A stretch of DNA of 9,003 nt, taken from positions 1 through 9,003 of the forward strand of contig CALCNS010000214.1 of the NCBI GenBank assembly GCA_937897315.1, given 5' to 3'. Every line of letters begins with the position of its first letter. Positions within the stretch are counted from its first letter, which is position 1. A model generated the notes under the pieces. That model saw nothing but the letters and a program-made list of their open reading frames with translations. It had not been told where the DNA came from and did not search any database. Positions 1 through 6,846 of this stretch are shown piece by piece. Position numbers and translations under genes: made by a program. This stretch comes from an uncultured Bacillota bacterium (GTDB taxonomy: Bacteria > Bacillota > JAAYKD01).

Positions 1-2
1 CA

Positions 3-911
3 GAAAACAAGATTACAGCGGAGGAAGCAGCCAAATTGCTATCGGCATTATCTGCCGAAACACCGGAACCGGCTCCCCGCACCCCTCGCCCCCCCCATGC
101 CCCCAATATGGCACATGGCGCACGTCCAGGTCATGGAACTCGTCCTGGCAGACCGAATCGTCAGATTGATGAAGAAGCTCTCAGAAAAATCGGTCAGAAC
201 TTAGGAAAGACCGGTCAACAAATGGGAGTAAAGATTAGCCAAGAAATCAACAAAATGGTCGCAGATGAAGATTTACGTGAAGCTGGCCGAAAAATCGGCA
301 GCCGTATGCGTGATTTGGGCACAGTAATTCGCAGCGAAGTCCGACAAGCCATGGATGATTTGCGCAAAGAGATTAATGAAGCCAAAAAAACCGGTCAAGT
401 TGCTTCCGACGAACTGGACGATGTAGTAGAAAACATTGCCGAAAACATCAAAACATCGACGGAAGAAGCCGAAGCAGAACTGGAAGCGGCCTTAGACAAT
501 CACAAAGTTCAAGTAGAAGAGCAACATGCAGAAGTAGACGATGCCATGGACAATTTGCGAGAAGCCATGGAATCGGTCAGTGAAGGGATTCAAGATTTAA
601 ACAATGATTGGGAAGATTGGACCAATGACGACGAAAAGAAGTCTCGTGAAGATACCGAAGAATTTATCCAAGATATGCGTGGCGGCATGGGTGATGTCTC
701 GGCACAAATGGCAGAAGTGGCAGAACAATGTATGGCTTTGGAACAATTGAGTAAGACTGAAAAAGAAACTCGTTATGCGAGTGAATTGATTGGCTGGGCA
801 AAAGAAGCCAATCGCAAAGCGGACGAAGCTCTTGCTCAATTGGAACTTCAGTTATCCGAATTACAAGCTCGCTTACTCAGCCAACCCGATGATTTCTCCG
901 TGGGTTTCTAA
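3..911 (+). CDS. Coiled-coil protein with YvlB-like N-terminal helical module, 5' partial
   Basis: The frame is open to the window edge, so the start lies upstream; the TTG at 36 is an internal Leu codon. 302 residues are visible. They begin with ENKITAEEAAKLLSAL, which resembles residues 13-29 of the next gene (EDGKIKADEALLLLEAL), a SHOCT-like helical module typical of YvlB/LiaX-type N-termini. A Pro/Arg/His-rich linker follows (visible residues about 20-55). Next come two imperfect copies of a glycine-spaced helix (174-248 and 267-341), then about 190 residues of highly charged, probably coiled-coil helix rich in Glu, Asp, Ala and Lys. There is no signal peptide or membrane segment in the visible part, so it is probably cytoplasmic or peripheral to the membrane. 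It ends 21 bp before the DUF4097 gene and is very likely co-transcribed with it. I do not recognise a named family for the C-terminal region; a scaffolding or membrane-sensing role is only inference from its partners. Confidence 0.85.
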   Translation, partial: ENKITAEEAAKLLSALSAETPEPAPRTPRPPHAPNMAHGARPGHGTRPGRPNRQIDEEALRKIGQNLGKTGQQMGVKISQEINKMVADEDLREAGRKIGSRMRDLGTVIRSEVRQAMDDLRKEINEAKKTGQVASDELDDVVENIAENIKTSTEEAEAELEAALDNHKVQVEEQHAEVDDAMDNLREAMESVSEGIQDLNNDWEDWTNDDEKKSREDTEEFIQDMRGGMGDVSAQMAEVAEQCMALEQLSKTEKETRYASELIGWAKEANRKADEALAQLELQLSELQARLLSQPDDFSVGF

Positions 912-932
912 GAAGAGAGGGGAGAGAATACC

Positions 933-2192
933 ATGAGCGAAGAAAGAAAAATGATCCTCAAAATGATCGAAGACGGTAAAATCAAAGCCGACGAGGCGTT
1001 GCTGCTGTTGGAAGCATTGGGGAAAAGCGAAACAACGAAACCGGTAGAGTACGACGAGCCGGAGGAGCCGGTCGATGTGAAAGAGTCTCTTTACCAAATG
1101 AAAACCGAGATGAAAGAAGCGGCTAGGGAAGCAAAGCGGATAGCTAAGGAAGCAGCCCGTGAAGCTCGAATTCGTGCGAAGGAAATGGAACGAACCGCTC
1201 GTGAACAAGCCAGACAGCGTCGCGAACAAATCAAGAACGAGACCATGAGAGACTTACATGAGGAACGTCGGCATTATCAAGAGGGTGACCTCGATTTGGA
1301 AGAATCCTTACGCACGACTCTTGATGGTGTAGGTGGTATTGTGACCTCTGTGCTCTCCGGAGTGGAAAAGGCCTTTGGCTTTAACGTTTTCGATAGTTCC
1401 TACACGTTTGAAGAACAAATCGAAGGCACCTTCGGCGATAGCGAGAACAAAAAAGCGGATTTTATCCATATTCAGACCGCCAATGGTAAAGTGGAATGTT
1501 TAGGCTGGAACCGCGAGGACTTCCGCTTGATTTTGGTGAAGAAAATTAGAGCCGGCAGTGAAGAAGAAGCCAGAGCAAAAGCAGAAAGTCGAGTCACGGT
1601 GTCTCATACCGACTCGGGACTCATTGTTGACGGCAAATCGCTTAACGGAATCAATTCCGGGATGAGTGTGGAACTGTGGTTACCCAAGAATCGTGTATAC
1701 GATTTTACCTTGGATACCGGGAATGGCCGTATTGCACTAGAAGATGTGAATGCGGAAAGCATTGAAGTACGCACCTCCAATGGACGAGTTTCCATGGTTG
1801 GTGTAGAGGGTAAAGTCGCTCATTTACGGAGCTCCAACGGGAGTATTCGTTGTGATGGAGGAATTCCGTTGTTAACGGCGTATACTTCCAATGGAAGCAT
1901 TAGTGTTGCTTCGACCGACAGTGATTCCAACACCTTCGAATTGACGACAACCAACGGAACCATCAGAGTACGAGTACCCGACTGTGACGATTTGGCTCAC
2001 GATTTTGATTTATCCACCTCTTTTGGTAAAGTGAAAGTGGATTTACCAGGTGCGGTTGGAGGGTATCAGGCCATCGCTAAAAATCGATTGGTCGATACCT
2101 CAACAGGGTTTGATACCTATTCTCGTAAGTTGCGTTTAGCTGCAGTGACTTCCAACGGAAACATTGTGGTGAATCCGGACGAAGAAATCTAG
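933..2192 (+). CDS. DUF4097 family protein, YvlB/LiaX-like
   Basis: 419 residues. Residues 1-30 form a SHOCT-like helical module (ILKMIEDGKIKADEALLLLEAL). Residues 50-115 are a very charged Ala/Arg/Glu/Lys helix, probably coiled coil. Residues 124-150 could form an amphipathic helix. From about 175 to the end is a repetitive beta domain of the DUF4097 (putative adhesin) type, with the turn motif T/S-x-N-G at 182-185, 262-265, 281-284, 300-303, 318-321, 339-342 and 406-409, plus a variant TSFG at 362-365. No signal peptide or transmembrane helix is visible, so despite the adhesin label it is probably intracellular. Relatives include B. subtilis YvlB (in the sigma-W-controlled yvlABCD operon) and enterococcal LiaX (antimicrobial-peptide and daptomycin response). 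The start is supported by a purine-rich Shine-Dalgarno at about 915-926. The yvlD-like gene follows 25 bp downstream. An envelope-stress role is inferred from the family. Confidence 0.88.
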   Translation: MSEERKMILKMIEDGKIKADEALLLLEALGKSETTKPVEYDEPEEPVDVKESLYQMKTEMKEAAREAKRIAKEAAREARIRAKEMERTAREQARQRREQIKNETMRDLHEERRHYQEGDLDLEESLRTTLDGVGGIVTSVLSGVEKAFGFNVFDSSYTFEEQIEGTFGDSENKKADFIHIQTANGKVECLGWNREDFRLILVKKIRAGSEEEARAKAESRVTVSHTDSGLIVDGKSLNGINSGMSVELWLPKNRVYDFTLDTGNGRIALEDVNAESIEVRTSNGRVSMVGVEGKVAHLRSSNGSIRCDGGIPLLTAYTSNGSISVASTDSDSNTFELTTTNGTIRVRVPDCDDLAHDFDLSTSFGKVKVDLPGAVGGYQAIAKNRLVDTSTGFDTYSRKLRLAAVTSNGNIVVNPDEEI

Positions 2193-2217
2193 TTGAAAAA
2201 GTAAGGAGTGTCTTTAG

Positions 2218-2556
2218 ATGAATGGCTTTCTTGCCACCTTGATCAGCAATGCCTTGGCGATTATGATTATGCCTAAACTCTTTAGTGGTTTTCATGTCTC
2301 CAACTTGGGTTCCGCCCTTGCTGCCGCCTTAGCGTTAGGTTTGGTGAATGCGTTAATCAAACCGGTAATGGTAGTTCTCTCATTTCCGATTACTTTGCTG
2401 ACCTTTGGTTTGTTTGCCTTCGTAATCAATGGAGCGATGCTCAAACTGGCTTCCGGTTTCGTAAAAGGGATACAAATCGATTCCTGGGGAACGGCCATCA
2501 TCGGAGCCTTGGTACTAAGTTTTATCAGCAATATCATTCAACGTATCATTACCTAA
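2218..2556 (+). CDS. yvlD: YvlD-like small membrane protein (phage holin family 4 superfamily)
   Basis: 112 residues, almost entirely hydrophobic, with four predicted membrane helices at roughly 3-19, 30-54, 56-80 and 90-111. The family hallmark is the stretch NALIKPVMVVLSFPITLLTF (44-63), with its conserved Asn, basic residue-Pro pair and a second Pro, followed by LFAFVINGAMLKL. This matches the YvlD / phage_holin_4_2 family, which despite its name is mostly chromosomal and not a lysis protein. In B. subtilis yvlD sits in the yvlABCD operon with yvlB, and the same pairing is seen here. A yvlC (PspC-like) gene between them is absent. The start has a good Shine-Dalgarno, AAGGAGTG at 2203-2210, seven bases upstream. 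The gene is last in its operon, since a terminator follows 12 bp after the stop. The molecular function of the family is not established; a role in membrane stress is inferred from context. Confidence 0.87.
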   Translation: MNGFLATLISNALAIMIMPKLFSGFHVSNLGSALAAALALGLVNALIKPVMVVLSFPITLLTFGLFAFVINGAMLKLASGFVKGIQIDSWGTAIIGALVLSFISNIIQRIIT

Positions 2557-2568
2557 GAAGTTTTTTCC

Positions 2569-2606
2569 AGAGAGCTTTCGGTGCATACCGAGAGCTTTCT
2601 TTTTTT
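2569..2606 (+). terminator. Rho-independent terminator closing the YvlB/YvlD operon
   Basis: A hairpin has arms 2569-2581 and 2588-2600, giving 13 pairs with two G-U wobbles and a 6-base loop (TGCATA). It runs straight into a T run at 2600-2606. It starts 12 bp after the yvlD-like stop codon and separates this unit from the promoter of the ABC exporter operon. Confidence 0.9.
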
Positions 2607-2648
2607 GCATATATTTCTATGGACAAAAAGTTTTATATGTTAAGTATG

Positions 2649-2677
2649 TTGACAAAGTTTGTGGGGTAAAGTATAAT
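2649..2677 (+). promoter_or_regulatory. Consensus sigma-A promoter of the ABC exporter operon
   Basis: The -35 box TTGACA (2649-2654) and -10 box TATAAT (2672-2677) both match consensus exactly, with the ideal 17-bp spacer. Transcription should start near 2684, leaving a leader of about 50 bases before the ATG at 2736. The spacer holds an 11-bp perfect palindrome, ACAAAGTTTGT (2652-2662), which overlaps the -35 box. A related string, GACAAAAAGTTT, lies at 2622-2633. Such a strong core promoter for an exporter suggests either constitutive expression or a repressor, and the palindrome is a possible but unproven operator. Confidence 0.88.
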
Positions 2678-2735
2678 TTTCAGGAATGAAATAAAATAAA
2701 AGAACCTTTAACCTCGGAAGGAGGAGTGATTCGAC

Positions 2736-4517
2736 ATGAATACCTATAGCAGATTGATGAAAGAATTCATGGCGAAGTATTGGGCCAGATATCTATTGGC
2801 ATTTATCTTGGTCAATGTCATCTCTATGATGTCATTGGTTACTCCGTTATTGACGGAACGAATCATCGATGAATTTATACCCAATGCGGATTTTCAAGGG
2901 ATTACCTTATATGCCATACTGGTTTTAGGTGTGGCCACGGCTAGAGCTCTGGTCACATTCTCGCAGCGATACAACATTGAATATACCGCCCAAAAGGTGA
3001 TATACGATGTACGTAATCGCTTGTATCAGCATTTGCAGACCTTGTCTTTTAGCTTTTTTGACCAGAACCGCACCGGTGAGCTCATGTCGCGTATGACTTC
3101 CGACGTGTCAACCTTGCAACGAGCAATGGGCATGGGTTTTATTAATCTTTTTTCCAATGCGTTATCCATTGTCTACACGTTGATTATTCTCTTCAGCAAG
3201 AATGTGCAGCTGACTCTGATGTCTCTACTGTTTATGCCATTTCTGATTTGGTCGGTCAGTACGTTCTCGATAAAAGTGAGACCTACATTCCGAAAAGTTC
3301 GAGATCAAATGGGCATCTTCACTGCGGCAATGCAGGAAAGCATTACCGGTGTGCGAGTGGTGAAAGCCTTTGCGCAAGAAGACTATGAGATTGAGAAGTT
3401 TCGTAAAGAGAACCGAGATTACTACGATATCAATATGCTGTCGGTCAAACTGGAAGCTTTTTATGGTCCCCTGATGAGCTTCATCTCGATGATGGGAACG
3501 GTGTTTCTCATTTGGTACGGTGGGATGCAAGTCGTTAAGGACTCGATCTCCTTAGGTGAGTGGATGGTCTTTAACACCCTGATTGCTCAACTGATTCAAC
3601 CGGTTCGTATGTTCGGGTGGTTGGTCTCCATGGTACAACGGGCTAGTGCTTCCGGCCAACGTATTTTTGAAATACTCGACACGCAAAGCGATGTGACCGA
3701 TGCTCCGGGGGCTATTGCCTTGCCTCCCTTGAAAGGGCAAGTGCGTTTTGAAAATGTGTCGTTCAGTTATGACAATCGAATATTTGTTTTGGAAGAGCTC
3801 AATATCGATGTGCAACCCGGGCAAACCATTGCCATTTTGGGATCTACCGGTTCGGGTAAGAGTTCCCTCATCAACCTAGTTCCTCGCTTTTATGACCCGC
3901 AAAAAGGCCGGGTTTTAATCGATAATCACGATTTGCGCGATGTGACCATAGATTCGTTGCGACGACAAATCGGGATTGTTTTGCAAGAGACATTTTTGTT
4001 TAATGATAGTTTACGAAACAATATCTCTTATGGCAGACCTGAAGCCAGTTTAGAAGAAATCATCGATGCAGCCAAAGCCGCGAAAATTCACGATTTCATT
4101 ATGACCCTACCTCAAGGGTATGATACCGTAGTGGGTGAACGAGGTGTTGGATTATCCGGTGGGCAAAAACAGCGCATGGCGATTGCTCGTGCCTTGCTCA
4201 TGGAAGCGAAAGTACTAATTCTCGATGAATCTACCTCCAGTGTGGATACGGAAACAGAGCGAGCGATTCAACAGGCTTTTGCCAAGTTGACCGAAAACTG
4301 TACCACCTTCGTGATTGCTCAACGCCTTTCCACCATTCGTAACGCCGATCGCATCCTCGTTTTGGATAAGGGGCGTATTGCGCAGGAAGGTACTCATGAG
4401 CAGTTGCTCAAAGAAGAGGGTGGAATATATCATCAAATTTACCAAATGCAGTTAAGACCTCAGGAGGAAACACCTCTTGTGTCTGGTAGCCCTGCTCGTG
4501 GAAATGGAGGTGAATAG
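2736..4517 (+). CDS. ABC exporter half-transporter, subunit A (with degenerate switch loop)
   Basis: 593 residues, the normal length for a type IV (type I exporter) half-transporter: a six-helix membrane domain in residues about 15-320, then an ATPase domain. Visible motifs are Walker A GSTGSGKSS (369-377), Q-loop Gln417, X-loop TVVGERG, intact signature LSGGQ (473-477), Walker B with Asp497 and catalytic Glu498, and D-loop SSVD (501-504). The switch (H-loop) histidine is replaced: the sequence is VIAQRLST, with Gln529. Gln here and Ser after the catalytic Glu (LDEST instead of LDEAT) are typical of the degenerate partner of heterodimeric exporters such as the YfiB/YfiC and BmrC/BmrD types. 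The start is preceded by a strong Shine-Dalgarno (AAGGAGG, 2718-2724). The partner gene begins 2 bp after the stop. It probably exports drugs, lipids or peptides across the cytoplasmic membrane; the substrate cannot be read from sequence. Confidence 0.95.
   Translation: MNTYSRLMKEFMAKYWARYLLAFILVNVISMMSLVTPLLTERIIDEFIPNADFQGITLYAILVLGVATARALVTFSQRYNIEYTAQKVIYDVRNRLYQHLQTLSFSFFDQNRTGELMSRMTSDVSTLQRAMGMGFINLFSNALSIVYTLIILFSKNVQLTLMSLLFMPFLIWSVSTFSIKVRPTFRKVRDQMGIFTAAMQESITGVRVVKAFAQEDYEIEKFRKENRDYYDINMLSVKLEAFYGPLMSFISMMGTVFLIWYGGMQVVKDSISLGEWMVFNTLIAQLIQPVRMFGWLVSMVQRASASGQRIFEILDTQSDVTDAPGAIALPPLKGQVRFENVSFSYDNRIFVLEELNIDVQPGQTIAILGSTGSGKSSLINLVPRFYDPQKGRVLIDNHDLRDVTIDSLRRQIGIVLQETFLFNDSLRNNISYGRPEASLEEIIDAAKAAKIHDFIMTLPQGYDTVVGERGVGLSGGQKQRMAIARALLMEAKVLILDESTSSVDTETERAIQQAFAKLTENCTTFVIAQRLSTIRNADRILVLDKGRIAQEGTHEQLLKEEGGIYHQIYQMQLRPQEETPLVSGSPARGNGGE
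4506..4512 (+). promoter_or_regulatory. Ribosome binding site of ABC subunit B, inside the end of subunit A
   Basis: GGAGGTG lies within the last codons of the upstream gene, seven bases before the ATG at 4520. The upstream stop codon (4515-4517) falls between this site and the start, an arrangement typical of translational coupling. That would help keep the two half-transporters at equal amounts. It also supports ATG 4520 over the in-frame Met codons at residues 3, 6 and 7. Confidence 0.8.
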
Positions 4518-4519
4518 AC

Positions 4520-6334
4520 ATGGGTATGAGAGGAATGATGGGAAGCGACGACGCTCAAAAACCGTTATCGGAGTTAGATCATCGATTGTTTATTCGCTTA
4601 TGGGGTTACGTGAAGCATTATTTAGGTCAGACCATCATATCTATAATTTGCATGCTCTTGACTTCGACGACGAGTTTAATTGCCCCAACACTTCTGCGAT
4701 ATGCCATTGATAACGGTATGGTGGCCAAAAACATGCAGGTCATCAACCAAATGGTCCTAATCTACATTGTGGCATATGCTGGCAACTGGTTCTTTACCTA
4801 TTGGCAGACCTACCTGATGTCGAAAGTAGGTCAAGACATCATCTTTGACATACGCCAAGATTTATTTGTGAAGTTGCAAAATTTGGGATTGAAGTTTTAC
4901 GATAAGTGGCAAGCGGGACGAATTATGTCGCGCTTGACCAACGATATCGATGCCTTACATCAGTTGGTGACCTCTGGTCTCACGAATATCATTAACGATA
5001 TCTTCACACTGATTACGATTATCGTCATTATGCTGACCATGAACTGGCGCTTGGCTCTGATTACTTTTTTAACTGTGCCGATTATCTTGGTTACCACCTT
5101 ATATTTTACTCAAAAAATGCGAGCCGCGTATTTTGTGGTGCGCCGAACCATTGCAGATGTCAATGCCAATTTGCAAGAGAGCATTTCTGGTATCAAGGTC
5201 ACTCAATCGTTTACCCGTGAAGATCAGAATGCCGACCGATTTGATGCAGTCAATGAGAGTAATTTCCAAGCCACCATGAAGGCCGGAGTCTTGCATTCTG
5301 CTTTCTTCCCCATCGTGGAATTGATTGGTGCTCTTGGTACAGCTTTGGTATTGGGCTTTGGTGGGATTTTCATTGTTAGGAACATTGGTGGGATGACCGT
5401 TGGCACAGTCAGTGCTTTCTTGGTATATGTGACGCGGTTCTTCCAACCCATTCGCGATTTGTCAAATGTTTTAACCACTATCCAGTCTGCCGGGGTCTCC
5501 TTAGAGCGAATTTTTGAGTACATGGATGAAGTCCCCGATGTGCAAAACGAAGATCACGCGACCGCATTGCAACCGATTGTTGGTGAAGTCGAGTACCGGC
5601 ATGTAGATTTTTCCTACAATGTGGGTCAGCAGGTTTTGTTTGATATCAATTTTACGATTCCAAAAGGGGATACGGTGGCCTTTGTGGGTGCGACCGGTGC
5701 CGGAAAAAGCTCGATCATCAATCTACTCTGTCGCTTCTACGACCCCCAGGGGGGAGCGATCTATATTGATGGCCAAGATATCCGTCAGGTAACCTTGCAG
5801 TCGTTACGGAGCCAATTGGGAATCGTTTTGCAAGATACGTTCATCTTCTCCGGGACCGTGCGCGATAACATTCGATATGGCAAACCGAAAGCGAGTGACC
5901 AAGAGGTCATCGACGCGGCCAAGGCGGTGAATGCTCATGATTTCATCATGCGTTTGCCAGACGGCTACGATACCCAAGTACAGGAACGTGGTTCAAGACT
6001 TTCGGTGGGGCAGCGTCAACTCATTTCTTTTGCCCGAACCCTACTGGCGGACCCAGCCATTTTGATTTTGGATGAAGCCACTTCTTCGGTAGATGCCTAC
6101 ACTGAATTACTCATTCAGAAAGCACTGGATCGACTCTTAACCGGTCGAACTGCCTTGGTGATTGCCCACAGATTATCGACCATTCGCAATGCCGACCGCA
6201 TTTATGCCTTGGACCAGGGTCATATTGTGGAATCGGGAAGTCACTTGGACTTGTTGCAACAAGATGGAATTTACAGGAAGCTTTACGAAATGCAATTTAA
6301 GGACCAAGAGGCTTATGAAGCGGTGCATAAATAG
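4520..6334 (+). CDS. ABC exporter half-transporter, subunit B (canonical ATPase residues, degenerate signature)
   Basis: 604 residues: a six-helix membrane domain (about 30-330) fused to an ATPase domain. Motifs are Walker A GATGAGKSS (390-398), Walker B with Asp518 and catalytic Glu519 (LDEAT), D-loop SSVD (522-525) and an intact switch histidine, His550, in VIAHRLST. The signature is altered to LSVGQ (494-498), with Val for the first Gly, and the X-loop reads TQVQERG where VGERG is usual. The changes complement those of subunit A, so the pair should form a heterodimer. Its canonical ATP site would combine this subunit's Walker motifs and His550 with subunit A's LSGGQ. The degenerate site would combine subunit A's Gln529 with this LSVGQ. 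The LSVGQRQL string is familiar from YfiC-type multidrug exporters. The gene sits 2 bp after subunit A, and a hairpin terminator begins 15 bp downstream. Substrate unknown. Confidence 0.95.
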   Translation: MGMRGMMGSDDAQKPLSELDHRLFIRLWGYVKHYLGQTIISIICMLLTSTTSLIAPTLLRYAIDNGMVAKNMQVINQMVLIYIVAYAGNWFFTYWQTYLMSKVGQDIIFDIRQDLFVKLQNLGLKFYDKWQAGRIMSRLTNDIDALHQLVTSGLTNIINDIFTLITIIVIMLTMNWRLALITFLTVPIILVTTLYFTQKMRAAYFVVRRTIADVNANLQESISGIKVTQSFTREDQNADRFDAVNESNFQATMKAGVLHSAFFPIVELIGALGTALVLGFGGIFIVRNIGGMTVGTVSAFLVYVTRFFQPIRDLSNVLTTIQSAGVSLERIFEYMDEVPDVQNEDHATALQPIVGEVEYRHVDFSYNVGQQVLFDINFTIPKGDTVAFVGATGAGKSSIINLLCRFYDPQGGAIYIDGQDIRQVTLQSLRSQLGIVLQDTFIFSGTVRDNIRYGKPKASDQEVIDAAKAVNAHDFIMRLPDGYDTQVQERGSRLSVGQRQLISFARTLLADPAILILDEATSSVDAYTELLIQKALDRLLTGRTALVIAHRLSTIRNADRIYALDQGHIVESGSHLDLLQQDGIYRKLYEMQFKDQEAYEAVHK

Positions 6335-6348
6335 AAACAGAGAATAAT

Positions 6349-6386
6349 AAAAGATCGGCGATGGAGGTTTCCATCGCCGATCTTTT
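6349..6386. terminator. Shared bidirectional terminator between convergent operons
   Basis: A perfect 17-bp inverted repeat (6349-6365 and 6370-6386) surrounds a 4-base loop. It lies in the 62-bp gap between the stops of the plus-strand ABC gene and the minus-strand Cys-rich gene. On the minus strand the stem is followed by TTTTATTATT, a good terminator tail. On the plus strand the T run is only TTTT and forms the base of the stem, so termination is probably weaker in that direction. Confidence 0.85.
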
Positions 6387-6396
6387 CGTTGAATGT

Positions 6397-6786
6397 TTAC
6401 ACAGGCTTCTTTTCTTCCTCTGCACAAGGATCTTCACAAGTGCAGCCTTCGCCTTCTTTGCAGGTGCAGCTGGGAGTGGTTTCGCAAGGAGCTTCTTCTT
6501 CCTCTTCTTCATCCTCGCAGCAGTAACCGTCGCAACCGTCGTCTTCTTCCACGTGCTCCTCATCATGCTTGTCGCAACAGCATTCTTCGTCCTCTTCATC
6601 GTGGCAGTCGCAGTCACATTTTTCTTTGTCTTCTTTTTTTGCAGCGTGTTTGGCTTTTTTGCTTAGCTTCATCGCCTTTTGAATTCCTTTTCCGATCATA
6701 AAACCGACCAGATTTAAGAACGCCAGAAAGGCGATAATTTTAGCAACGGTAATCATTACTTTTTTCCAATCGCATTGGTCTTTCAT
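6397..6786 (-). CDS. Membrane-anchored Cys/Asp/Glu-rich small protein, possible metal binder
   Basis: 129 residues. I do not recognise a named family. Residues 10-35 are a single hydrophobic helix (IIAFLAFLNLVGFMIGKGI), followed by a Lys-rich stretch (36-56). The remaining tail (57-129) is extreme: 15 of the 16 Cys lie between 57 and 121, with CxCxC at 57-61, CCC at 69-71, CC at 89-90 and CxC at 107-109 and 115-117. There are also His at 62, 74 and 78, and about 36 acidic residues, including six Glu in a row (93-98). The CxC spacing recalls metallothioneins, so metal binding is a reasonable guess but not shown. The reading frame is supported by a strong Shine-Dalgarno (AAGGAGGG, 6793-6800) six bases before the ATG, its own promoter and a terminator after the stop. 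The Lys-rich flank would favour a cytoplasmic tail, but the N-terminus is also basic, so topology is uncertain. Confidence 0.8.
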   Translation of the reverse strand: MKDQCDWKKVMITVAKIIAFLAFLNLVGFMIGKGIQKAMKLSKKAKHAAKKEDKEKCDCDCHDEEDEECCCDKHDEEHVEEDDGCDGYCCEDEEEEEEAPCETTPSCTCKEGEGCTCEDPCAEEEKKPV

Positions 6787-6815
6787 GAAAATCCCTCCTT
6801 ATATGTAGTAACTCT

Positions 6816-6846
6816 ATTATACCATACTTCTACTATATTTTGTCAA
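6816..6846 (-). promoter_or_regulatory. Extended -10 promoter for the Cys-rich gene, overlapping the racemase 3' end
   Basis: On the minus strand a perfect -35 TTGACA (6841-6846) lies inside the last codons of the racemase gene. A perfect -10 TATAAT (6816-6821) lies 19 bp downstream, preceded by TGG, which makes an extended -10 (TGnTATAAT). The spacer is 2 bp longer than ideal, and the extended -10 may compensate. Transcription would begin around 6809, leaving a leader of about 20 bases. There is no terminator between the racemase and this gene, so read-through from upstream is also likely. Confidence 0.78.

Noticed and set aside
36..38. TTG codon as the start of the first gene
   Set aside because: The frame stays open to base 3 and the residues before it (ENKITAEEAAK) complete the helical module seen at the start of the next gene. 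No ribosome binding site was found at usable spacing, and the gene is simply cut by the window edge.
4477..4710. Plus-strand frame spanning the junction of the two ABC genes
   Set aside because: It overlaps both strong ABC genes in a different frame and encodes no recognisable motif, so it is a shadow frame.
6460..6640. Repetitive GAA/GAG-like DNA as a possible microsatellite or repeat array
   Set aside because: The apparent repetition follows from runs of Glu/Asp codons in the Cys-rich gene. Units vary in length and sequence and no regular array was seen.
6361..6701. Plus-strand open frames rich in Phe, Leu and Ser opposite the Cys-rich gene
   Set aside because: They are mirror images of the GAA/GAG- and TGC-rich coding sequence on the minus strand. 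They have no ribosome binding site, and one begins inside the terminator hairpin.
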